NCBI RefSeq assembly: GCF_015350805.1
Contig: NZ_JADKSG010000002.1
Span: 62,001-126,000 of the forward strand
Source: Herbiconiux sp. VKM Ac-1786
GTDB lineage: Bacteria; Actinomycetota; Actinomycetes; Actinomycetales; Microbacteriaceae
Length of the DNA: 64,000 bases
Direction: 5' to 3'
Positions 26,441 to 34,798 of the stretch are shown here, piece after piece. Below the pieces are notes generated by a model, which did not search any database, was not told where the DNA came from, and worked only from the letters and a program-made list of their open reading frames with translations. Made by a program: the position numbers and the translations under genes. Within the stretch, counting starts at the first letter, position 1; each line of letters begins with the position of its first letter.

Positions 26441-27679
26441 CTACGCCTTGACGCGGCGGCGGCGCACCAGCACGGCGGCCCCGACACCGAGGGCGAGCAG
26501 CACACCGGCGGCACCCAGGCCGCTGACGGGCTCGAAGCCGGTGTTGGCGAGCGAGCCGCTGCCGGTGCCACCGGGGACGGGCACCGGGGTGGCCGGCGTC
26601 GTCGGGGTGACCGGGTCGGCGACGACCTCGAACGTGGCGGAGACGGTGCGCTCGCTGCGCACGCCGGTGAGCGTCACCGTGTACGCGCCGACCGGACCCG
26701 AGGCGATCACGACGGTGCCGGTGTAGCTGCCGTCCTCGTCGTCGGCGAAGACGAGCGGGGCGTCCTCGGCGAACGGCAGGGCCGAACCGTCGGGCAGGGT
26801 GACGGCGACGGTGAGCTGCTCGTTCGGGCTGAAGCCCGCGGCGGTCAGCGCGATGCCCGTCGAGCCTGCGGCGGTGACGGTGGTCGAGGCCGGGTCGACA
26901 CTCAGCGCGAGCGGGATGAGCGGCACGGGAGCGTCGGCGAAGGTGAAGAACACGCCGATCGGGGTGATGCCGGGGATGGGGTCGCCGTTCGCGTCGTAGT
27001 TGTAGACGTCGGCGCCGGTGCCGAGTGAGCCCGGCTCGAGGCGGCTGAAGTCGGTGGCGACCGAGTAGGTGCCGTCCTCGCCGACGGTGGCGACGCCGGC
27101 CTCGGCGGTCGAGCCCGAGCGGGCGCCGTAGAGCACCACGACGGTGGTGCCGGGGCTCGCGGTTCCGGTGAACGCGGGGGTCGGGGTGTCGACGACGTCA
27201 CCGACGGCGGGGGAGACGACCGTGAACGGGTCGGCCGGGTTCGGGGCGACCGCGAGATCGAAGGTCAGCGGGACGCTGACGACGACCTCGTCCTCGGGGG
27301 TGAGCTCGGAGACCGTCGCGACGACGGTGGTCTGGGCGAGGCCGAGCTGGTCGAAGTTGCCGTAGACCGACCAGGTGCCGTCGTCCTCGCCCGTGCCCTC
27401 GGTGAAGACCGCGGGCTGCAGCGAGCCGTCTCCGCTGACGTACTGCACGTCGACGTGGTTGCCGGGGGTGAGCCCGGTGCCGTCGAGCTGGGCGACGTTC
27501 GGGAAGGCCTCGGGCACGTCCTGCTGACCCGGCGTCGGGCTGGTGACCGCGAAGGTGTCGGCGGCCGCGTTCGCCGCGGTGGCCGTGCCGAGCAGTGGCA
27601 GCGCCAGCACGGCGAGGCCGGCGCCGAGCGCGGCCCAGCGGGCGCCGGGACGGCGCCGGGACGGAGGTGTGGTGTGCAT
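26441..27679 (-). CDS. Sortase-anchored surface protein with Ig-like repeats (LAxTG signal)
   Basis: A 412-residue exported protein beginning at ATG 27679 (SRRRPGARWAALGAGLAVLA; signal peptide ending near TAANAAAD). The ectodomain has Ig-like repeats (FAVTSPTPGQQDVPEAFPNV; FTVVSPAVGDVVDTPTPAFT; LSVDPASTTVTAAGSTGIAL). The C-terminus has a complete cell-wall sorting signal: LANTG, a hydrophobic helix and RRRRVKA. LAxTG is the motif of class E sortases of high-GC actinobacteria. No sortase gene is in the window. Confidence 0.9.
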   Translation of the reverse strand: MHTTPPSRRRPGARWAALGAGLAVLALPLLGTATAANAAADTFAVTSPTPGQQDVPEAFPNVAQLDGTGLTPGNHVDVQYVSGDGSLQPAVFTEGTGEDDGTWSVYGNFDQLGLAQTTVVATVSELTPEDEVVVSVPLTFDLAVAPNPADPFTVVSPAVGDVVDTPTPAFTGTASPGTTVVVLYGARSGSTAEAGVATVGEDGTYSVATDFSRLEPGSLGTGADVYNYDANGDPIPGITPIGVFFTFADAPVPLIPLALSVDPASTTVTAAGSTGIALTAAGFSPNEQLTVAVTLPDGSALPFAEDAPLVFADDEDGSYTGTVVIASGPVGAYTVTLTGVRSERTVSATFEVVADPVTPTTPATPVPVPGGTGSGSLANTGFEPVSGLGAAGVLLALGVGAAVLVRRRRVKA

Positions 27680-27914
27680 CGGTGCTCCAACTCTCAAAGG
27701 TGACCCGCCGGGATCGTCCGTCCGAGAGCGCGTGAGCGCGTCCGGTGGTGCCTGCGGTGAGCCCACGGTATCCGCCCCACCGAGATGCCGTAAATGGGCT
27801 GAGAGCCCTCAAATTGTGATGTCGTCGTTATCTGGATATACCCAGCTTCGACCGCTGGCTTACTGTGGCGAGTGTTGCTGATCTGAGGCACGGACGACGA
27901 TGGAGAGTTCGCAC

Positions 27915-28844
27915 ATGTTCGAGAAGAAGTTCCTGACCGAGGTCATCAACCGCAGCGCGGAGACCGAGTTCGACCGCCGCAAGCTGCTGGCCGCCGCCGG
28001 CATCGCCGGCGTGGGCGTGGGCGCCTCCGTGCTCCTGCCCGCCATGGGTGCCGGTGCCGTGGGCGCCGCCTCCGCCGCAGGAGTGAGCGACGGCTCGATC
28101 CTCAACTTCGCCCTCAACCTCGAGTACCTCGAGGCCGAGTTCTACCTGCGGGCGACGACCGGTGCGGGGCTCCCGAGCAGCATGATCTCGGGCAAGGGCA
28201 CCCCCGGTGGCGTCACCGGCGGCAAGGCCGTGCCGTTCAAGACCGCGAAGATCAAGGCCTACGCCGAGGAGATCGCGGCCGACGAGAAGGCGCACGTCGC
28301 CTTCCTGCGCACCGCGCTCGGCTCGGCCGCGGTCGCCCGCCCGGCGATCAACATCAACGAGGCCTTCAGCGCCGCCGCCGCGGCGGCCGGGCTGATCCCG
28401 GCCGGCGGCACCTTCGACGTGTACGCCAGCGAGGAGAACTTCCTCCTCGGCGCCTTCGTCTTCGAGGACGTCGGAGTCACCGCCTACAAGGGCGCCGCCC
28501 CGCTGATCGCGAACAAGACCTACCTCGAGGCGGCCGCCGGCATCCTCTCGGTCGAGGCCTACCACGCGGGCATCGTGCGCAACGCGCTCTACAACCTCGA
28601 CCTGCAGGACGCCGCGAACGCCATCTCGGACGCCCGCGACAGCCTCGACCAGGGCACCGACCTCGACCAGGGCATCACGGTCAACGGCAAGGCCAACCTG
28701 GTTCCGACCGACAAGAACGGCATCACCTTCAGCCGCACGCCGGCCCAGGTGCTGAACATCGTCTTCCTCAACCCGAAGGCCGTCACCTCCGGCGGCTTCT
28801 TCCCGGGCGGCGTGAACGGCGACATCACCACGAGCGGCAGCTAG
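27915..28844 (+). CDS. Exported ferritin-like domain protein (DUF4439/Ferritin_2 type)
   Basis: A 309-residue protein. Start ATG 27915 preferred (GGAGAG 7 bases upstream); ATG 27900 is an in-frame alternative. [20 protein letters not shown] near residue 25 is a Tat-type twin-arginine signal. The mature part has a ferritin-like four-helix arrangement: [60 protein letters not shown] and [17 protein letters not shown], with Glu/His pairs EYLEAE, DEKAH, FEDVG and EAYH as possible metal ligands. Family members are extracytoplasmic; function in metal or oxidative stress is inferred. Faces away from the sortase substrate gene. Confidence 0.9.
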   Translation: MFEKKFLTEVINRSAETEFDRRKLLAAAGIAGVGVGASVLLPAMGAGAVGAASAAGVSDGSILNFALNLEYLEAEFYLRATTGAGLPSSMISGKGTPGGVTGGKAVPFKTAKIKAYAEEIAADEKAHVAFLRTALGSAAVARPAININEAFSAAAAAAGLIPAGGTFDVYASEENFLLGAFVFEDVGVTAYKGAAPLIANKTYLEAAAGILSVEAYHAGIVRNALYNLDLQDAANAISDARDSLDQGTDLDQGITVNGKANLVPTDKNGITFSRTPAQVLNIVFLNPKAVTSGGFFPGGVNGDITTSGS

Positions 28845-28857
28845 CCCGCGACGGGTC

Positions 28858-28892
28858 CGACCGCTCGGCGTTGTGGGGACGCCGGGCGGTCG
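28858..28892 (+). terminator. Hairpin terminator of the ferritin-like gene
   Basis: Fourteen-bp stem with one T:G mismatch, CGACCGCTCGGCGT at 28858-28871 against ACGCCGGGCGGTCG at 28879-28892, 14 bases after the stop codon. Confidence 0.7.
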
Positions 28893-28935
28893 CCCGTGTG
28901 AGTCAGTACTTGTCGCCCGTGTGGGTCAGTACTTG
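28890..28935. repeat. Tandem 23-bp duplication at the 3' end of the SDR gene
   Basis: Two adjacent copies of a 23-bp unit (28890-28912 and 28913-28935), differing by one base (A versus G at the twelfth position). The right-hand copy contains the last 10 bases of the SDR gene, including its stop codon; the left copy is non-coding. It abuts the terminator stem of the ferritin-like gene. Confidence 0.9.
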
Positions 28936-29708
28936 TAGGACTGCCCGCCGTCGATCGGCACCACCGTCGCGTTCACGTACGAGGCGTCGTCGCTCAGCAG
29001 GAACGCCACGACCGACGCGATCTCGGGCGCCTCGCCGTAGCGCTTCGTCGGATTGGCCTGGATGAACTGCTCTGCCGCCCCGCGCGGGTTCTCGGGGTCG
29101 AGCTGCTTCATCGAGTTCTCGACCATGGGCGTCCAGATGGCGCCGGGCGCGATGGCGTTGATGCGGATGCCGAACTCCCCGTACTCCACGGCCGAGTTGC
29201 GGGTCAGCCCGACGACGCCGTGCTTGGCGGCGGCGTAGCCCGACTGGCTGCCGATGCCGCGGATGCCCCCGACGCTCGCCGTGTTGACCACCATGCCCGA
29301 GCCCTGCTCGCGCATCACCTTCAGCACCTTCTCGAGGCCGAGGAACACCCCGCGCAGGTTGATCGCGATCACGCGGTCGAACTCGGCGGCGGTGAAGTCC
29401 TCCGTGAGGTTCTGCTTCCCCTCGATGCCGGCGTTGTTGAAGAAGCCGTCGATGCGGCCGAAGGCCTCGAGGGTCGTGGCGACGTAGCGGTCGACGTCCT
29501 CCTCCTTCGACACGTCGGCGACGATCGTGACGACCTCCGCCTCGGGGCTCGCCTCCTTCACGGCGTCGACGGATGCGCCGAGCCCCGGCTCGGACACGTC
29601 GACGAGAGCGAGCTTCGCCCCCTCCGCGGCCAGGCGCACGGCGGCGGCGCGGCCGAGGCCCGACCCTCCGCCGGTGATGAGCACGACACGATCAGCGAAC
29701 CGGTTCAC
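28926..29708 (-). CDS. SDR family oxidoreductase
   Basis: A 260-residue short-chain dehydrogenase starting at GTG 29708, with AGGAGG 7 bases upstream. Classical SDR features: VVLITGGGSGLGRAAAVRLA (NAD(P) binding), LVDVSEPG, NNAGIEGKQN, VVNTASVGGIRGIGSQSGYA with YAAAKHG (catalytic Tyr and Lys), and C-terminal VPIDGGQSYKY. The Asp at the end of the second beta strand favours NAD over NADP. Substrate unknown. It may share a transcript with the ABC transporter genes upstream, 61 bases away. Confidence 0.92.
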   Translation of the reverse strand: MNRFADRVVLITGGGSGLGRAAAVRLAAEGAKLALVDVSEPGLGASVDAVKEASPEAEVVTIVADVSKEEDVDRYVATTLEAFGRIDGFFNNAGIEGKQNLTEDFTAAEFDRVIAINLRGVFLGLEKVLKVMREQGSGMVVNTASVGGIRGIGSQSGYAAAKHGVVGLTRNSAVEYGEFGIRINAIAPGAIWTPMVENSMKQLDPENPRGAAEQFIQANPTKRYGEAPEIASVVAFLLSDDASYVNATVVPIDGGQSYKY

Positions 29709-29769
29709 GATGAGACCTCCTGCGTATATCCAACGTTTGTCGGTTATCACCCTACGCCCCCGTGCGGGC

Positions 29770-31170
29770 TCACGCGTCGCGGAGCGCCTCCGCGGGGTGC
29801 ACGCGGGCCGCGCGGCGGCCGGGGAGCAGCGACGCCAGCACCGAGAACGCGACCGCCCCGCCCAGCACCGCCACCACGAACCACGGCGACAGCACCGGCC
29901 CGCTGAAGCCCTGCGACCCGAAGGTCGAGTTGGCCCCGACGAACCCGTAGAGCACGCCGAGCGCCAGCCCGAGCACCGCCCCGATGCCCGCGACGACGAC
30001 GCTCTCGACGAGCACCATCCGCTGCGCCTGCCCCGAGGTCAACCCGACCGAGCGCAGCACCGCGATCTCGCGCTGACGCTGCAGCACCGAGAGCGACAGG
30101 TTGCTGCCGAGCCCGATCGCCGCGACGAGCACCGAGAACGCGGTGAGCACGTACACGACGACGAGCATCACCGTGATGAACTGCGCCACGGCCTCGAACT
30201 CGACCGCGTCGCCGAAGTAGGCACGGGTCTGCGCGAGGTACATCTCGCCGGCGACCGTGAACATGGTTACGAGCGTCACCCCGATCAGCACCGACACGAT
30301 GGTGCGGGCCGTGCGCACGGCGTTCGCCCGCAGGTTCGCCCCGGCGAGCAGGTACTCGCCGCGCCCGCGCAGCAGCCGGGTGACGGCGGCCACGATCGGC
30401 GCCGTGAGCGCGGACGCCCCGAGGATCACCCCGACGATCGACAGCACCCCGCCCGGGAACGCGATCAGCAGCCCGAACGGCGACACCAGCCCCGCGATCA
30501 GGCCCAGCGCGAGAATGGCCCCGCCGACCACGAACAGCACCACGCCCGCGATGCCGCGCCCCCGCGCCACGGCGGCCGGCAGCTGCGTGCCGCCGCCATC
30601 GCTCCGGGCTCCTTCGGCGGGCGACACCCGCGCCACGACCTTCGCCCCGCTCGACGCGGCCAGCGCCGACACGGCTACGCACACCACGAGCGGCACGACG
30701 ACGAGCTGCGGCGTCCACGCGAACTCCAGCCCGATGCCGAGCGAGGCGTTCAGGATGCCGATGGCCCCCAGAGAGATCAGGATGCCCGCGGCGATCCCCG
30801 CGACCGCACCGGCCAGCCCCACCGCGAGCCCGTCGATCCGCGAGGCCCGGCGCACCTGCGCCGAGGTGGCTCCGACGAGGCGGAGCAGCGCGATGTCCCG
30901 CCGCCGTCCGGCGTACACGGTCGCGAAGGTGCCGGAGATGACGATCGCGGCGGTCAGCACCGCGATACCGAGGAAGACGAGACCGACGGAGGTCAGCGCG
31001 GCACGCACGGGGGCGGCGTCGCCCATGTCGGTGGTCGCGAGCATCCGCACGAACACCTCGATGGTCTCGAGCAGCAGCACCGCGAAGGCGGCGACGACCG
31101 CGACGACGGCCACGCCCGCGGCGTAGCGACCGGCGGTCTCGCGCAGTTCGCGCAGGGCCCAGAGCCTCAT
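29770..31170 (-). CDS. ABC transporter permease, FtsX/MacB type
   Basis: A 466-residue membrane protein with two FtsX-like halves: four-helix sets at about residues 12-35 plus 55-75 and 250-280, each with a periplasmic loop, and the typical RRRDIALLRLVGATSAQVRR (about 75) and QREIAVLRSVGLTSGQAQRM (about 383) coupling motifs. It partners the ATPase gene upstream (ATGA-type overlap at 31167-31170). Such exporters move peptides or lipids, or act in signalling; no cargo is indicated. Confidence 0.92.
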   Translation of the reverse strand: MRLWALRELRETAGRYAAGVAVVAVVAAFAVLLLETIEVFVRMLATTDMGDAAPVRAALTSVGLVFLGIAVLTAAIVISGTFATVYAGRRRDIALLRLVGATSAQVRRASRIDGLAVGLAGAVAGIAAGILISLGAIGILNASLGIGLEFAWTPQLVVVPLVVCVAVSALAASSGAKVVARVSPAEGARSDGGGTQLPAAVARGRGIAGVVLFVVGGAILALGLIAGLVSPFGLLIAFPGGVLSIVGVILGASALTAPIVAAVTRLLRGRGEYLLAGANLRANAVRTARTIVSVLIGVTLVTMFTVAGEMYLAQTRAYFGDAVEFEAVAQFITVMLVVVYVLTAFSVLVAAIGLGSNLSLSVLQRQREIAVLRSVGLTSGQAQRMVLVESVVVAGIGAVLGLALGVLYGFVGANSTFGSQGFSGPVLSPWFVVAVLGGAVAFSVLASLLPGRRAARVHPAEALRDA

Positions 31171-31913
31171 TCGGTCACCCCGAGCATCCGCTCGCCGATC
31201 TGCTCGGCGGTACCGCCGGGGAAGTCGTCGACGATCAGGCCGTCGCTCATGCGGATCACCCGATCGGCGATGCTCGCCGCCCGCGAGTCATGGGTGATCA
31301 GCACGACGGTCTGGCCGTATTCGGTCGAGGCCGAGCGCAGCAGCCCGAGCACCTCGTCGCCCGAGGCGCTGTCGAGGGCGCCGGAGGGCTCGTCGGCGAA
31401 GATCACGGCGGGCCGAGTGGCGAGCGCGCGGGCGATGGCGACGCGCTGCTGCTGCCCGCCCGAGAGCTGGTGCGGTCGGTGCGTCAGCCGGTCGTTGAGG
31501 CCCAGGCGGCTGATCACGGCGGCGATCCAGAGCTCGTCGTCGGCGCCCGGCCGCCCTCCGGCGAGGAGGAACGGCAGGCGGATGTTCTCCTCCGCGCTCA
31601 GCGACGGCAGCAGGTTGAACGCCTGGAACACGAAGCCGAGCCGCTCGCGCCGCAGCAGGGTGAGCTGCTCGTCGCGCATGCCGGTGATCTCCTGGCCGGC
31701 CAGCCAGACCTGCCCGGTGGTCGGGGCGTCGAGCCCGGCGACGACCTGCAGCAGGGTCGACTTGCCCGATCCGCTCGGCCCCATCACGGCCGTGATCGAG
31801 CCGGCGCCGATCTCGAGGTCGATGCCCCGCAGGGCCTGCACGGGCGACTCGCCGCTGCCGAAGGTCTTGGTGATGCCGCGCGCGACGACGGCGCGCTCCT
31901 CGTTCGCTCTCAT
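31167..31913 (-). CDS. ABC transporter ATP-binding protein (MacB/LolD type)
   Basis: A 248-residue ATPase: Walker A GPSGSGKSTL (about residues 46-55), Q loop FVFQAFNLLPSL, signature LSGGQQQRVAIARAL, Walker B VIFADEPSGALDSASGD, H loop VVLITHD. The text around it (IDLEIGAGSITAVMGPSGSG) is typical of the family that pairs with FtsX-like permeases, here encoded directly downstream. Confidence 0.95.
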   Translation of the reverse strand: MRANEERAVVARGITKTFGSGESPVQALRGIDLEIGAGSITAVMGPSGSGKSTLLQVVAGLDAPTTGQVWLAGQEITGMRDEQLTLLRRERLGFVFQAFNLLPSLSAEENIRLPFLLAGGRPGADDELWIAAVISRLGLNDRLTHRPHQLSGGQQQRVAIARALATRPAVIFADEPSGALDSASGDEVLGLLRSASTEYGQTVVLITHDSRAASIADRVIRMSDGLIVDDFPGGTAEQIGERMLGVTE

Positions 31914-32002
31914 GCCCTCACGCTATTCAGCGGGTGTCGCGCGAGGGATCGGCCTGCGGGACCATCCTCGGGGCGCCCGTCATCCCGCGGTACGACCCCG
32001 CG

Positions 32003-32146
32003 TCCGCTCACTCGTCAGCTGGTGAGCGGATGCGCGCGATGACCTCCTGGCCTGCTCACCCGTCGAGCTGCGAGCGGATGCGCGGGGCGACCTGGTGACC
32101 TGCTCACCCGTCGAGCTGCGAGCGGATGCGCGCCACGACGTCCTCC
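32003..32146. repeat. Three tandem 48-bp repeats covering the 3' end of the kinase gene
   Basis: Units at 32003-32050 (diverged), 32051-32098 and 32099-32146. The last two share at least 34 identical bases in a row and then diverge. The right-hand unit is the coding end of the P-loop kinase gene (final residues ARIRSQLDG plus stop); the other two lie downstream and repeat the same end, including the TCA stop complement (32056-32058 in unit 2). Confidence 0.9.
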
Positions 32147-32649
32147 GCGTCGACCACGACCCCGCCGCCGACCACGACCGGCCGCTCGTCGGCGCCGGGC
32201 GCCTCGAACCCGTCGAGATGCTCGGCGAGCACCCCGTCCTCCACATCGTGCCGCACCGGATCCGCGCGATTCGCCCGCACCCGCCGCTCGATCTCGTCCC
32301 GCGCCGTGTCGACGAAGACGAGCGCGAACACCGCGCCCGCCTCCCGCGCGAGCGCCCGCCATCCCTCCCGCAGGAAGCGCAGCGAGCTCGTGTCGTCGAG
32401 GACGACCGACCGGCGGGATGCCAGCAGCGCCACGACCTCGCCCCGCGCCACCTCGTGCGTGCGCTGCCACTCCTCGACGGGGATGACGTGCCCGCTGGGA
32501 AGCCCGCGCCGCTCGTTGATCGCGTCGAGGCTGACGACCTCGGCGCCCCAGCTCGCGGCGAGCGCGATGCCGAGCGTCGACTTCCCCGAGAAGCTGCGCC
32601 CGCACAGCACGATCAGCGTCGCCGTCCCCACTGCCTCACTCACGCGCAC
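32104..32649 (-). CDS. P-loop kinase / AAA family ATPase
   Basis: A 181-residue P-loop protein: LIVLCGRSFSGKSTLGIALA (Walker A GRSFSGKST, about residues 17-25), then VVSLDAINERRG, VVALLASRRSVVLDDTSSLR and VFVDTARDEIERRVRANRAD, as in small nucleotide- or metabolite-kinase-like proteins (zeta toxin / AAA_33 group). Start GTG 32649 or, with better spacing to GGGGG, GTG 32643. Its 3' end lies within a set of three 48-bp tandem repeats. Confidence 0.8.
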   Translation of the reverse strand: MRVSEAVGTATLIVLCGRSFSGKSTLGIALAASWGAEVVSLDAINERRGLPSGHVIPVEEWQRTHEVARGEVVALLASRRSVVLDDTSSLRFLREGWRALAREAGAVFALVFVDTARDEIERRVRANRADPVRHDVEDGVLAEHLDGFEAPGADERPVVVGGGVVVDAEDVVARIRSQLDG

Positions 32650-32669
32650 TCACCCCCTTGACCGTGTGA

Positions 32670-34073
32670 TCAGTCTGCCCGAGTCGTTGCCCCCACGTGC
32701 CGACCGGCCGCGTAGCCCAGCCCGACGGCGGTCGAGAGCCCGTTGCCCGAGGCGTAGCCGCCGGCACCCTCGCGTCCCGAGATGCCGGCGGCGACCCCGC
32801 CTCCGGCGTACAGCCCGGGGATCGCCTCGCCCGCTCCGTCGAGCACGCGGGCGTCGCGGTCGACCGACACCCCGCCCTGCGTGTGGAACATCGCCGGGTG
32901 CGTGCGGCAGACGAAGTAGGGAGCCTGGAGGGCGCCGCCCGTGCCGAAGTCGGTGCGCCCGAACTCGTCGGCGGCCGTGCCGCTCGCTGCGGTGGCCGCC
33001 GCGTCGAGGGTCGCCCCGAGCGCGGACACGTCGCAGCCGATCAGGGCGGCGAGCTCGTCGAGGTCGGCGGCCCGCTGCACCCGGCCGAGGTCGATGATCT
33101 TCACGAACCGCGGCTCGTGGCGGGCGACGTAGTCGTGGATGCGCTCGTCCATGACGGCGAAGCTCTCGGGGGTCTGCGCCGCGATCACGCCGGCGAAGTC
33201 GGAGTAGCCCACCGACTCGTCGCCGAGGCGTCGCCCGTCGGGGCCGACGATCACGGCGCCCCGCTCGACCGTGGTCCAGGAGAGGATGTCGCCCTCGTCG
33301 GTCGCGACCGCCGCATAGGCCTGGTAGGCGGTGGCGTTCGCGAGCGGAGCGCCGAGCTGCTGCGCCCAGGCGATGCCCTCACCGGTCGAGCCGGCGGCAC
33401 CGTGGTAGGGCGCGTCGGCCATGGCCGGGATGAGCTCGCGGAGCAGCGAGCGGTCGGCGCCGAATCCGTTCGAGGCGAGCACCACGGCGCCCGCGGTGAT
33501 CGTGCGCGGGCCGTCGGGGGTCTCGGCGACGACCCCGGTGACGCGCCCGTCGGAGGTGGTGAGCGAGGTGACCGGCGTGCCCGTGACGATCGGCACGTGC
33601 GCGCGGGACACCGCCCGCACGAGATCGGCGGTGAGGTTCGCCCCGTTCCGGTCGGAGGGGGCGTGCAGGCGGGCCACCGAGTGCCCGACGTGCTTGTAGT
33701 CGGTGATGAGGTGCAGGCCGATGTCGTGGTCGTCGACCAGCCATTCGATCACCTCGGCCGAGGTCTCGGCCATCAGCTCGACGAGGTGCTCGGCGTCGTG
33801 CGGTCCGCTGGTGCGCAGCAGGTCCTCGACCATCCGGGCGGGGGAGTCCTCGATGCCCGCCTCGCGCTGGAACCGGGTGCCGGCGCCCGGCACCGATCCG
33901 GTGCTGAGCGTCGTGTTGCCGCCGGGGGAGTCGAGCTTCTCCAGAACCACCACCGAGCATCCGGCATCGCTCGCGGCGAGGGCAGCCACCAGCCCGCAGG
34001 CCCCGGCGCCCACCACGATGAGGTCGTACCGGTCGGCGAGCACGGCATCGGTGATCGAGGGCGCGGCGGTCAT
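32670..34073 (-). CDS. FAD-dependent oxidoreductase (fumarate reductase flavoprotein-like)
   Basis: A 467-residue FAD_binding_2 protein: Rossmann motif DLIVVGAGACGLVAALAA (residues 17-34), VVVLEKLDSPGGNTTLSTGS, an ATG-like second FAD contact (AGAVVLASNGFGADRSLLRE) and the C-terminal GGVSVDRDARVL, IPGLYAGGGVAAGISGREGA and GYASGNGLSTAVGLGYAAGR segments. Proteins of this group reduce or dehydrogenate C=C bonds next to a carbonyl (fumarate reductase, ketosteroid dehydrogenase, urocanate reductase). Last gene of the catabolic operon; starts in a 4-base overlap with the amidase gene. Confidence 0.9.
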   Translation of the reverse strand: MTAAPSITDAVLADRYDLIVVGAGACGLVAALAASDAGCSVVVLEKLDSPGGNTTLSTGSVPGAGTRFQREAGIEDSPARMVEDLLRTSGPHDAEHLVELMAETSAEVIEWLVDDHDIGLHLITDYKHVGHSVARLHAPSDRNGANLTADLVRAVSRAHVPIVTGTPVTSLTTSDGRVTGVVAETPDGPRTITAGAVVLASNGFGADRSLLRELIPAMADAPYHGAAGSTGEGIAWAQQLGAPLANATAYQAYAAVATDEGDILSWTTVERGAVIVGPDGRRLGDESVGYSDFAGVIAAQTPESFAVMDERIHDYVARHEPRFVKIIDLGRVQRAADLDELAALIGCDVSALGATLDAAATAASGTAADEFGRTDFGTGGALQAPYFVCRTHPAMFHTQGGVSVDRDARVLDGAGEAIPGLYAGGGVAAGISGREGAGGYASGNGLSTAVGLGYAAGRHVGATTRAD

Positions 34074-34798
34074 CGCGCGCCGTCCCCGGCACCGGCCGAC
34101 TCGGCCGGCGCCACTCCCGACAGCAGCTCCACGACCTCACCGGTCGACGCCACGTCGGCGTACTTCTGCCCCATGTCGAACAGATTCACCTGGTGCACCG
34201 TCGCCGACCGGTCGTACACCGCGTCGTGCGGCACCAGCACCCGGAAGTTGTACGAGAAGCCGTCGACGACCGTGCCGCGCACGCATCCGCTCGTCGTCGC
34301 ACCGGTCACCACGAGCGTGTCGATGCCCCGCTCGATCAGGAAGCTCAGCAGCGGCGTGCCGAAGAACGCGCTCGGGTGCCGCTTCGGCAGCAGGATCTCG
34401 CCCTCCTCCGGCGCGATCAGGTCGACGAACTCGTAGCCCTCGTCGGCGATGGTCATGATGCCGGGCACCTTCGCCCCGAGCCGCCCCTGGTCGAACGACT
34501 TCTTCGGAGCGACGTAAGGGTAGATGACGGGCCAGCCGTTCGCACGGAACAAGGGGAGCAGCCGGGCGACGTTCGCCAGCGCATCCCACCCCACGTCGCC
34601 GCAGCTGGTGGTGAAGTCCTGCTCGACCGACTCGAAGAAGGGCTTCGGGGTCATGCCGACGGTGCGGTACTGCGCGTCGATGATGAGCAGCGCGGGCTTC
34701 GACCCGATGCCGCTCGGCCGGCCGAAGCCGGCGGCCTCGTAGCGGCGCAGGTCGTCGTCGGTGATGACGTCGTTCCAGGGTGCGGTGCTGTCGGTCAT
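34070..34798 (-). CDS. Isochorismatase-fold amidohydrolase (N-carbamoylsarcosine amidase/maleamate amidase-like)
   Basis: A 242-residue cysteine hydrolase with the full catalytic triad: Asp41 (LLIIDAQ), Lys139 (LLPKRHPSAFFGT) and Cys172 (TGATTSGCVRGTVVDG). The SGCVR... text and an extended N-terminus resemble N-carbamoylsarcosine amidase and related amidohydrolases that split a C-N bond of an amide or ureide. Start ATG 34798 overlaps the upstream amidohydrolase stop by 4 bases. In this operon it would act on the ring-opened product. Confidence 0.9.
   Translation of the reverse strand: MTDSTAPWNDVITDDDLRRYEAAGFGRPSGIGSKPALLIIDAQYRTVGMTPKPFFESVEQDFTTSCGDVGWDALANVARLLPLFRANGWPVIYPYVAPKKSFDQGRLGAKVPGIMTIADEGYEFVDLIAPEEGEILLPKRHPSAFFGTPLLSFLIERGIDTLVVTGATTSGCVRGTVVDGFSYNFRVLVPHDAVYDRSATVHQVNLFDMGQKYADVASTGEVVELLSGVAPAESAGAGDGAR

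Noticed and set aside
32670-34073. 3-ketosteroid dehydrogenase (KstD)
   Set aside because: Length and neighbours (amidase, amidohydrolase) do not fit steroid catabolism; only the general FAD_binding_2 fold is supported.
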